Below are positions 54,617 through 64,000 of a stretch of DNA of 64,000 nt, piece after piece; positions within the stretch are counted from its first letter, which is position 1; every line of letters starts with the position of its first letter. The position numbers were made by a program, and so were the translations under genes. Below the pieces are notes generated by a model. That model was not told the origin of the DNA and did no database searches. It was given only the letters and a program-made list of their open reading frames with translations. Source of the stretch: Stomoxys calcitrans (taxonomy: Eukaryota; Arthropoda; Insecta; Diptera; Muscidae); the NCBI RefSeq assembly GCF_963082655.1, contig NC_081556.1, positions 150,056,001 through 150,120,000 of the forward strand. Reading direction: 5' to 3'.

Positions 54617-57600
54617 CTGTAAACAGAGAGAGAGAGAGAAATTATTCCATTGTTGTGTTGTAAAAGCTGAGCATAGAACTCACCCTTAATGTGTTTCCCT
54701 CGTTAACACCACTCCCATAACTGTGTGGCTGCTGCATTAAAGCCTCCGTTGTGGCTCTGCGCTGATCATAGTGCCTACGAGAATCCCTTCTCTCCAGCGG
54801 ACTGTGTGACGCCTTATAACGTCTGTGCTCATATTCTTCAAAATATCGGGTCTCCGTATCACTGGTCTGGCAAATGGCATCTCGTAGATTAAGAATTCTA
54901 CCAGAACCAGGATAGGTTTTCGATTTTTGTGATCGTGTGTAAGAGTCCTCATCAAAGGACTTTTGTGTTAACAAAATAATAAAAATTGGGGAAGCATTGA
55001 GAAAACGAGGAAAGTGGGGAAAAATAGAAACTCGATGTGGGGGAACACTTTTGGCCTTTTGCTGGGGAAATTTCAAAGAAAAATTTTTAAATTGTTCTGG
55101 GAAAATTTCAAAATGTTGAGGAAATTTAAACGTTTTCGTCAAAAATTTTTGTTTTTTCAAATTTTTCCAAATTTTGAATTTTTTTGGGAAATTTTAAATT
55201 TTCGGGGAAATTTTCGAATCTTTGGAAAATTTTAAGTTTCCGGAGAAATTTCAAATATTTGGGGAAATTAAACATTTTCTGGGCAAATTTCAAATTTCTG
55301 GAGAAATTTTAGATTTTTATGGGGAAATTTTATATTTTTACGGGAAAATTTAAAATTTTTGGGAAAAAATTCAAACTTTTGGGGAAATTTGAAATTTCCG
55401 GGGAAATTTCAAATCTTTGAGAAATTTTAAATTTTCGGGGAAATTTCAAATTTTTGGGGAAATTTCAGATTTTTTTTGGGGAAATTTTATATTTTCTGAG
55501 GTAGATTCAAATTTTTGGGGAAATTTCATAGAAATTTCCTCAGAAATTCAAAATTTCCACAAAAATGTTAAAATTCCCTAGAAGAGTAAAATTTCCCAAA
55601 AATGTTAAAATTCTCAGAAACTTAAAAGTTTCCCCAGAATTTAGAATTTTCTCAGATATATAAAATCTCCCCAGAATTTGCCCCTAATATTTTTGGATTT
55701 TTTTTGGGAAATTTTAAATTTCCGGGGAAATTTCAAATTTCCGGGGAAATTTCAAATTTCCGGGGAAATTTCAAATTTCCGGTGAAATTTCAAATCTTTG
55801 AGAAATTTTAAATTTTCGGGGAAATTTCAAATTTTTGGGGAAATTTCAGATTTTTTTTGGGGAAATTTTATATTTTCTGAGGTAGATTCAAATTTTTGGG
55901 AAAAAAATTCAAACTTTTGGGGAAATTTCATAGAAATTTCCTCAGAAATTCAAAATTTCCACAAAAATGTTAAAATTTCCTAGAAGAGTAAAATTTCCCA
56001 AAAATGTTAAAATTCTCAGAAACTTAAAAGTTTCCCCAGAATTTAGAATTTTCTCAGATATATAAAATCTCCCCAGAATTTGCCCCTAATATCCCTAGAA
56101 ATAAAAAACAGAAAAACTTTTTAAAAGGTCCTCAAAAAGATTAATGTTTTGAAAACGTTTTGAAAATTCTCCAGTTATTTGCCATTTTTTCCGGGGAAAT
56201 TTCAAATTTTTTGGGAAACTTCAGATTTTTTTGGGGAAATTTTATATTTTCTGGGGTAGATTCAAATTTTTGAAAAAAAATCAAACTTTTGGGGAAATTT
56301 CATAGAAATTTCCTCAGAAATTTAAAATTTCCACAAAAATGTTAAAATTTCCTAGAAGCGTAAAATTTCCCAGAAATGTTAAATTTCCCGAAAACTTAAA
56401 ATTTTCCCCAGAAATTTAAAATTTTCTCAGATATACAAAATTTCCCCAGAATTTGCCCCTAATCACCCTAGAAATAAAAAAAACAGAAAATCTTTAAAAA
56501 TGTACTCAAAAAGTTTAATGTCTTGAAAACTTTTTGAAAATTCTCGAGTTATTTGCCATTTTTTTCCATCAACTGCATTTAGTACTTTTTTGCATTGGCT
56601 GAATGTGAATGACCTATAAATGGCATCATCACCGGCATCGAACTTTTTATTTGTTTTTGGGATGTGCTCATATCATGATTCGCAAATATTTAAAAATAGC
56701 CCCCAACAGAACAATGTAGCAGAAATAAAAAAAAAGGCGGCCAACATGAAGATGAGGAGCAGAGCGCTACTCAGGCAAATGCCACAAATGATTTATAGAT
56801 CGCTATCAAAGGCATATAAACCGAGTGAAAATCTATTCTAAGACGACGAATTTCATGCCTATGGGGGATGAAAAATTGGAAAGCAATTGCGTGGACAAAC
56901 GATCATCAATTAAGAGTCCAAATTTTAAGTTGAATGGTTTCATCCAATAGGGGGGTGGAAATTAATGATGATTTTCTCTTATCTTGGGTCACATGTTCAC
57001 GAGGTGTTCTAGTTTTTTCCTAGTGGTTCATACAAACCCATTAAAGCTTTTGCTCGTGCTGTCCCATTTCATTGGACCAATCACTGAGATTAGATTATCA
57101 CCCCTTTGCTGTCAGAGGGGATGTGTTCAAAAAGGCCTCGTAATTTAGTAGATGCCACTACCAAACATGTTTTATGAGTAGCGGCGCCTTCAAAGCCTTT
57201 AAGCATAAAACAAAATTTCATTCAATGATTCACCTCCATTTGCCATTTGGAGTAGAGACATCAAAGTGTTTGCTTTCACGCAAATTGCCAAATAAAATGT
57301 TTTGATTATTTGAAAAATCATAAATTTTATGACTATCACCCCAAACCGCAAAGTGTTAATCAGCCAATTAAGTGTTCCCCACTTATCGAAATAAAATTTA
57401 AATGACCATTTGCTAATTATTTTACCTTTTCCGGCAACACTGTATAACAAGCCGTGGTATTGAACACAAAAGGATCTGGCTCTTCCTCCCTTATGAGGCT
57501 GCGACTCATATGTCTGGCTACTTCATTATCATCCACTTCATCGATATTGAGTCCAGGTGGAGGTAGAAAGTCTGCAACAGCCGAAACTATGATGTTGCAG

Positions 57601-60600
57601 GTACTGCGACATCTGGTACCATAAAACGGAGCCGCCGTATCATCATCCGGCTCTGGAGTTTTATTTGGATCTACTGTTTTTCTTTTACGATGTGAGGTAT
57701 TTGAACCACTAAATGCCGAATCAGCTCCACCATATAATGTTGTCGATGAGGTAGTCGAACGAAAACTTTCCTCTTTGCGGCAATCTTTGCGGGATTTTCC
57801 CTGCAATGACGGTGGGTATTGTGACAAAGGCGCTGAGCATATTTCTGGCATTTGAGAAGGAGGAGTAGTAACAAAGAAATGTTGGAGGAAACTTTAAACT
57901 AAACTCAGCTTATGCTAACAGAAAAACAAAAATCGGTAGCATTTACACTTAAATTAATAGAAAAAATTTTATTTTATTTTAAAACCTCTTTAAACAATTT
58001 TAAAACTAGACCTACAGCACGAATAGCAACGAATAGCAATGTAATGTAACTATAAGACTGTTATTCGGTATTAAATTGTGACGTTATCAAACTGTTATAC
58101 TGATATAATATTCCATTGTAATGGCGCTTAACCGTTAAAAACTCATACTGTCTAGTTTCTTTGCCGTTAAACGATTGTACTGCAAAACCGTTATACAGCT
58201 AACTGTTATATTATTCGAATATGATAGTTTTTAACTGTTATACTGTTCAACTGTAATGCTACCCAACTTCGATACAGTAAAACTGGAACTCTTTTAAACT
58301 GTTATACTATTTAACTCTTATAATGTTAAACTTTTATACTCACAAATTGTTTAACTCTTAGACTATAAAATTTTTATTTTGTTGGTAGTTGTACTACAAA
58401 ACTGTTATACTGTTAACCCGTATACTTTTATACTCTAGTAATGTTGAACTGATATACTGTTATGAAACTACCATACAGTTATACCACCATACTGTAGTAC
58501 TACCTTACTACCAAACTGTTATACTACTATTATGTAATGCTACCATATTGCAAGGCTACCGTATTGTTATATTATCATATTGGTAGTATACTGTTATACA
58601 ACCATATTTTTATACTTCCATTTCGTTATACTACCATACCGTTATACTACTACCATACAGATATACTACTACTAAACTGTTATACTACTGCAATACTGTT
58701 ATAGTACTATCAAACTGTTATATTACTGTTATAGTACTACCATACTGTTATACTACTACCATACAGATATCCTACTACCAAACTGTTATACACTACCAAA
58801 CTGTTATACTACTATCATACTGTTATACCACTACCATACTGTTATACTGCTGCAATACTGTTACAGTGCCATAATGTTTTATTACCAAACTGTTATACTA
58901 CCATATACTGTTAGAATACCATGTTGTTATTCTGCCTTATTGTTATACTACCATACTGTAATATTACTTAACCTGTAATATTGCACATACTGTAATATTA
59001 CTTAACCTGTAATATTATCATACTGTAATATTACCATACCGTTATACTACCACACTGTTACACTACCACTACGTTTATGTTACAGTCGAATCCGGATATT
59101 TGAACACCTTTTATTTAAATAAGTCGGTTGATTGAAATACAAATTATGTGCAAGAGATCGAATTTCAATGATATCAACCTTGGCACAAATTTTCCATATT
59201 TTGCTATTTTCAATTAAGCCGATTCGAATGTATGCTGCCATACTACAATGCTGTTATACTACCATGCTGTTATACTACCATAATGTTATACTACTATAAG
59301 GTTATTTTACCATACTGCTTCGCAACTATACTGTTATACGACCATACTATTATACTACCATACTATTATGATATCATACTGTTATACTACTAGGCTGCTA
59401 TACTTTCATACAATTGTTCTACCATACCGTTATACTACCATACTGTTAAACTATCACACTGTTATACTCCTCCAACCATACGGTTATGCTACCATAATAT
59501 TACGCTACCATACTGTTATATTACTATGCTGTTATACTTCCATACTGTTATACAACCAAATGTTATACAACCATACTGTTACACTACCATACTATTATAG
59601 TATTATGCTGTTATACTAACTACTACCATACGGTTATACTACCATACTATTACGCTACCATACTGTTATACTACTATGCTGTTATATTGTACTTTTATAC
59701 TGATATACTTCCATATTGCTATACAACCATACTGATACACTAAAATACTGTTACTTTGCTATACTGTTATACTACAATACTGTTATACAATCATACTGTT
59801 GTACTACCATACGGTAAATCTACCATACTATTACGCTACTGTTATACTACTATACTGTTATACTTACATACTATTGTTCTACCATACTGTTATACTGCCA
59901 CACTGTTATACTGCCACACTGTTATACTACAGTACTGTTATACTACAATACTGTTATACGAACATATTGTTATACTGCCATGCTATTAAGCTACCATATT
60001 ATTATGTTACCATACTGTTATACTACCATACTGTAATACTTACATACTATTGTTCTACCATACTGTTATCAACGCTCTTATACTAATATATAGTTATGCT
60101 ACATTATGGTTATACTATGGTACCGCAATCTACTATACTGTTATACTACCATACTGTTATACTTCTGTGCTGATATATATACCATGCTGTTATATTACCA
60201 TACTGTTATACTATCATACTTTTTTACTGCCATACTACTATACTGTTACACCACATTACTGTTATACTATCTTACTAGCATACTGTAATACTACCATACT
60301 GTTATTCTATCATACTGTGATGCTATTATGCTGTTATAGTTCCACATATTATGAAAAAATGTAATTTTCATCTGCAAATTTAGTCAAGTTTTCTTTCTGT
60401 GGAAAGAAAATAAAATTTCTGCAGAATATATCTTTCAATATTTATATAATAATTCTAACCTTCGTCCAACATTTCTTTCCTACTCCTCTTCCATCAAAAC
60501 AAACATTCTCCTAACTTACCTTTCCCGTTTCATGTGAATAGCCCGATGAACGTGATGAATTCCTTTTGAAAACATCAGAATGTTTATCGTCGTGTCGCTC

Positions 60601-60975
60601 CTCACCATCCGCTGCTGTGCCATCGGCATCTAATGTAGACCATTTATAGACGACACGCACTGGATTGATGGGATCATTGGTGCTGAAATCCTTGCGCACC
60701 GTTTCCCCAGCACGGGCAAAACGTAATTGCGCCCGCACCGTCCATTCAGCGGTCAATTCGTGGGGCATTGGCGGCTGTTGTCTGGAGGATGGTTGCTGGG
60801 GTTGGGGATGATTTTGTCGAAATTCTTGATTGGTGGTGCTGCCGGCACCAGCCTCGCTTTGTTTATCACCACCGCCCTCAGAAGCATCACTGCGGCTGCT
60901 ATGAGGTTTACCGTTGTTCTTATTATTGCTTTGTTGCTCTGAAGGCGTTGTTGGTGGTGGGGAAGGATCACCCAT
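52883..60975 (-). CDS. Unidentified gene (possibly two), four exons, nested in Pkn intron
   Basis: The coding exons are 60975-60520, about 57844-57426, 54959-54684 and 54616-52883. The last three join in phase 0 with good GT-AG sites. The first has ATG at 60975 in a favourable AAAAATGG context and ends at AAG|GTAAGT in phase 0. The second exon's nearest acceptor (ATGCCAG) needs phase 1, so either a small exon is missing between them or the first exon belongs to another transcript. The predicted product exceeds 900 residues, mostly disordered (S, Q, P, E rich), without transmembrane segment or signal peptide. Conserved-looking blocks are TVRAQLRFARAGETVRKDF, ILNLRDAICQTSDTETRYF, TVHIDVYCTGSEDE and a C-terminal CSCESCQRWLAERF. 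I do not recognise the family. It is on the same strand as Pkn and probably nested in its intron. Confidence 0.72.
54684..54959 (-). CDS. Unidentified nested gene, internal exon
   Basis: 92 residues lie between an ACAAAAG acceptor and an AGG|GTGAGT donor, both phase 0. It encodes SFDEDSYTRSQKSKTYPGSG, RILNLRDAICQTSDTETRYF and an R/H/D-rich part. It is contiguous in frame with the exons at 57426 and 54616. Confidence 0.85.
55030..56570. repeat. ~18-bp satellite nested in ~380-bp higher-order repeats
   Basis: The short unit is GGGGAAATTTCAAATTTC(C), about 18-19 bp. Blocks at about 55408-55690, 55796-56095 and 56195-56470 share the order GAGAAATTTTAAATTTTCGG, TCTGAGGTAGATTCAAATTT, CCTAGAAGAGTAAAATTTCC, AGATATATAAAATCTCCCCA. 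The second and third are each followed by a matching AAAAACAGAAAA...TTGCCATTTTTT segment, so a longer unit was duplicated as a whole. Confidence 0.9.
56571..57425. other. Intron of the nested gene, nothing recognised
   Basis: Non-repetitive intronic sequence. A frame at 56620-56841 (plus strand) has no recognisable protein and I do not call it. Confidence 0.4.
57426..57844 (-). CDS. Unidentified nested gene, exon 2 (or first exon of a separate transcript)
   Basis: About 139 residues: SAPLSQYPPSLQGKSRKDCR, TTSSTTLYGGADSAFSGSNT, RKRKTVDPNKTPEPDDDTAA and FLPPPGLNIDEVDDNEVARH, ending CYTVLPEK at a GTAAAA donor (phase 0). RKRK is a possible nuclear localisation signal. The acceptor CTTCTCAAATGCCAG gives phase 1. 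Alternatively the ATG at 57851, just upstream, is the initiator. Confidence 0.8.
57900..58050. other. Intron, nothing recognised
   Basis: Short AT-rich stretch that grades into the satellite at 58050. Confidence 0.3.
58050..60345. repeat. ~16-bp satellite (CCATACTGTTATACTA), 2.3 kb, interrupted
   Basis: Copies of CCATACTGTTATACTA recur with variable spacers and many substitutions. They give tyrosine-rich translated frames on the plus strand that are not genes. Between about 59085 and 59225 a non-repetitive stretch (AGTCGAATCCGGATATTTGA and GCCGATTCGAATGTATGCTG) interrupts it. The satellite lies in the intron between the exons at 57.8 and 60.5 kb. Confidence 0.9.
60520..60975 (-). CDS. Unidentified nested gene, candidate first exon
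   Basis: 152 residues from ATG to AAG|GTAAGT. The N-terminal 80 residues are disordered (GDPSPPPTTPSEQQSNNKNN). The rest looks structured: PHELTAEWTVRAQLRFARAG, TVRKDFSTNDPINPVRVVYK. It ends in a serine-rich part (KRNSSRSSGYSHETGK). No family is recognised. The phase does not fit the exon at 57844 directly. Confidence 0.82.
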
Positions 60976-61975
60976 TTTTTTCGGCTATTGGTGTTGTTAA
61001 TCACTTGTATGGTTAATTGGGGTTACTAAGCATTTTTATGGACCACCATTGTGCGTTTTTTTGACTGCTCTTCGGTTGTGTGGACTTTTTTTTCTTTACT
61101 TTTTAGCACTATTACATTTTTTTCGATTTTTTTTCTTGTTTATCGTTTAACTACCCACGCATTATAACACTTAATTTTTATTTAAATAAACACTCACACA
61201 CAGAGTTTTCGAAATTTTTTAGAGCACTTAGTGGAATACGTATATTAAATTTAATTTATTGTTATCATTTTTGTTTAAATTCAAATGTTAAATTTAGAAA
61301 GAAATTACCATTTATATTTGTGTTTGCTAATTGTTCAAGGTGTTTTGGATGGTTCATGCAAATAATGAGAAAATATTGTGGGTGGGTGGCTCTTACGCAG
61401 GTGAGAAACCAAAAATAAAAGTTTTTTGCATGAATTAAAGACAATGTATGCCGCAAATGCAAATGCAAAAAAACTATACCAAGGACCCAAAACCAATTAT
61501 AAAACAAAACAAAAATTTCTATTATGTATTAAAATAATTTTTTTAAAAAAATATATGTTTACCAAAATAATGCATATTTCTAATAAAAATAATGCCAATT
61601 ATGCATATGGCTACAAACATAGTGGGACTCTTTTACATACAGATCAAAAATTATTTATTTAAGAAAAATAAGTAAAAATCATCAAGCTCGAAATCTGTTG
61701 TTTTTTCGACCTTTTTACTTATTTTTCATGTAATCACTTAATTAATTGTTATATAGAAATGTTTTTTATAGTTCTTTCAATTATTTAGAATATTTTTTAA
61801 TTATTTTTTGTATTGACAATTATCGAACTATTGAACTAGTTAAGGGCACACACTTGCACATTGGTTCCTTGTGCGGAGGTTTATTCGTTAGTTCATATAC
61901 ATAACAGTGTGGATTTGCTTATCCATTGCCATCTTAAATAGACAATTTAAACTCAAAAGCCAATTGTTTAAGATT
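60976..61975. other. Region upstream of the nested gene's first exon
   Basis: Presumably 5' UTR and promoter. A T-rich stretch lies at 61085-61140. No clear TATA or initiator element can be assigned and no exon is recognised. Confidence 0.35.
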
Positions 61976-61984
61976 TTTCAACTT

Positions 61985-62090
61985 ATTTGCCATTGTGACG
62001 TATGAGTGATAAGACAGAGTACTTGCTTACTAATACGCATTGTGACGTATGAGTGATAGAACAGAACACTTGATTACTAATACGCACTAG
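61985..62090. repeat. Direct duplication, ~50-bp unit
   Basis: ATTGTGACGTATGAGTGATA and ACTAATACGCA occur twice in tandem (61993 and 62039) with a few differences. Confidence 0.8.
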
Positions 62091-62121
62091 AGCACCCAAT
62101 AATAATAATTTTGTCAAAATT

Positions 62122-62895
62122 TCATACTTAAAAATCAATTTGTGTTTGGTTCTTTGTTGTGTGTTCCTTATAGACTCAGAAACAGCTGAACCGATTTTCT
62201 TGAAATTTTCACAGATGATGCATAATGATCCCTTTGTGAAAATAGGGTACTAAATTTTTTTATATCGGAAGGGGGGCGGACCCTCCCCCTTACCCAAATT
62301 TTCAGAAACGCCAGATTTCGGAGATGGGGTGTTAGGGGGGCCACCCCAAGCCCCAAAACACCCCTAAATCGGACATATTTAACGACCATGGCAATATGGG
62401 ACTCAAATGAAAGGTATTTGCGAGTAGAATACGAATCTGACATCCAAATGTGGGACCACATTTCGGGGGGTCAACCCCTCCCCAAAACACCCCCCAAACA
62501 GGAATATTTACTGACCATGGGATTATGGGGCTTAAATAAAAGGTATTTGAGTGTAGAATTTAAATCTGATATCCAAATATAGAACCAAGTGTTTGGGGGG
62601 CCGCCTCTCCCCAAAAACTTCCCCCCAAAGAGGACAAATTTACGACCACAGCAATATGGGGCTCAAATGAAACATCAATCAATCAATATTCAGGAAAAGG
62701 AAAAAAACACCACCCAAAAAGGAAGTATTTGATGACCATTGCAATATGAGGCTTAAAAAAGAGGTTTTTTAGAGTAGAGTTTTTCAAAGCCAAGTCATTG
62801 AGGGGCCGCCCCATCCCCCACCAAGCGGTCATGTTTGCCGACTAAGACGTCCCAATAACATAGAAATTCCCAAGTAGAACGGGTCTTCAAGGTAG
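62122..62895 (+). mobile_element. Helitron copy, plus strand, degenerate 3' end
   Basis: The 5' end TTCATACTTAAAAATCAATT is followed by TATAGACTCAGAAACAGCTG, AACCGATTTTCTTGAAATTT and GGGGGGCGGACCCTCCCCC. G-rich units in the same order as at 23925 follow. The 3' region near 62880-62905 is eroded. It is followed at 62920 by a 29-bp array. Confidence 0.65.
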
Positions 62896-62914
62896 TAGAG
62901 CTCGATACTGATAG

Positions 62915-63730
62915 CTTTTTGACAAAATTTCCTATAGAAAAGAAATTTTGACAAAATTTTCTATAAAAATGAAATTTTGACAAAATTTCCCATAGAAATG
63001 AAATTTTGACAAAATTTCCTATAGAAATAAAATTTTGACAAAATTTCCCATAGAAATGAAATTTTTACAAAATTTCCCATAGAAATGAAATTTTGACAAA
63101 ATTTCCCATAGAAGTGAAATTTTGATAAAATTTCCCATAGAAAGAAATTTCGATAAAATTTCCTATAGAAATGAAATTTTGACAAAATTTCCTATAGAAA
63201 TGAAATTTTGACAAAATTTCTCATAGAAAAGAAATTTTGACAAAATTTCATATTTCCATAGAAAATATTGTCAAAATTTCATTACTATAGGAAAATTTGT
63301 TAAAACTGCATTTCTTTGGGAAATTTTGTCAAAATTTCATTTCTATAGGAAATTTTTTCAAAATTTCAATTTGTTTGGAAAATTTTTATTTATATGACAT
63401 TTTTTTTTCAAAATTCAATTTCTTTGGGAAATTTTGTTTAAATTTCATTTCCATGGGATATTTGATCAACATTTCTTTTCTATAGAAAATTTTGACAAAT
63501 TTTCATTTTTGAAGGACATTTTGTCCTACTTCATTTCTACAAAAAATTTTGTGCAAAATTGCATTTCTTCGGGACATTTTGTCAATATTTCTTCTCTATG
63601 GAAAATTTTTACAAAATTTCATTTCTATGGTAATTTTTTTAAAAATTTCATTTCCGTGGTATTTTTTTAAAAAATTTAACTCCTATGGTAAATTTGGTCA
63701 AAATTTCATTTCTTTTAAATTTGTTCAAAA
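62915..63730 (-). repeat. 29-bp array with an internal orientation switch near 63255
   Basis: To about 63250 the unit is GAAATGAAATTTTGACAAAA then TTTCCCATA. After that it continues as TATAGGAAATTTTGTCAAAA TTTCATT, the reverse complement orientation. It is the sixth array of this family in the window. Confidence 0.88.
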
Positions 63731-64000
63731 AGTGACCGCTAGAAGGTTTCGGCTTTTATATTGGCTTTTGATTTGTACGTGAAATCGATGGCAAATTATG
63801 TGAGGACTAATAAAAAAATCACTGAATTTGATGAAATTCTTTGCCCATCATCAAAATATATATAAAATTTTTTATAGTTTTTTTAAATTTCATACACATT
63901 GACAACATGCGCCTACTTGTACCAGATACAATGTTTATCCCACATAATAAAAAAGAAATAATAATAATATTTATATGACACATTTCCAAGTCGTTAAACC
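63731..64000. other. Window edge, nothing recognised
   Basis: Unique AT-rich sequence, presumed Pkn intron. No HR1-encoding exon is visible. Confidence 0.3.

Noticed and set aside
56620..56841. 73-residue plus-strand frame
   Set aside because: It has no recognisable domain, and I see no supporting splice or family evidence.
58389..60364. Tyrosine/leucine-rich frames on the plus strand
   Set aside because: They are translations of the CCATACTGTTATACTA satellite with no protein-like conservation.

Overview
The window is nuclear DNA from a higher fly. The coding exons match insect orthologues of animal genes, introns are GT-AG, and intergenic and intronic DNA is saturated with AT-rich minisatellites and repeat families with the flavour of calyptrate (house-fly or stable-fly type) genomes. 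The species assignment is inference. All three protein-coding genes I can support lie on the minus strand. Roughly nine tenths of the window is non-coding.

Layout, left to right. 1-3.03 kb: dispersed repeats with an RTE-type retrotransposon relic. 3.1-5.15 kb: a complete three-exon gene for a DNAJB13-like J-domain protein of about 367 residues whose HPD catalytic triad is missing. 5.2-18.3 kb: a 29-bp minisatellite, Helitrons, AT-rich satellites, a jockey-type relic and the presumed 3' UTR of the next gene. 18.3-49.3 kb: the C-terminal part of protein kinase N (Pkn), nine coding exons in continuous frame. They hold the tail of an HR1 repeat, the C2-like domain, long low-complexity linkers and a complete AGC kinase domain with C-tail. 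Its introns carry five kinds of satellite, several transposons, a mariner-type MITE, a tRNA-derived SINE and a 2.4-kb nearly perfect hexanucleotide array. 52.9-61 kb: a second gene, or two, of unknown function (exons at 60.9-60.5, 57.8-57.4, 54.96-54.68 and 54.6-52.9 kb), mostly disordered. It appears nested, on the same strand, in a Pkn intron, because the Pkn exon at 49.34 kb begins inside an HR1 repeat and the rest of the HR1 region is not in this window. 61-64 kb: upstream DNA, another Helitron and more 29-bp array.

PKN is a Rho/Rac-activated AGC kinase in cytoskeletal signalling. DNAJB13-type proteins are associated with sperm and ciliary axonemes. I see no functional link between the genes and no operon-like logic.

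The most interesting non-genic pattern is a family of 29-bp arrays built on a near-palindromic core (AAATTTTGTCAAAATTT). Helitron-like elements with 5' TC and 3' CTAG termini lie repeatedly against them; at 23,925-25,050 the element can be excised on paper to leave a plausible uninterrupted array. Also notable are a SINE nested in another repeat and several independent local satellite births.
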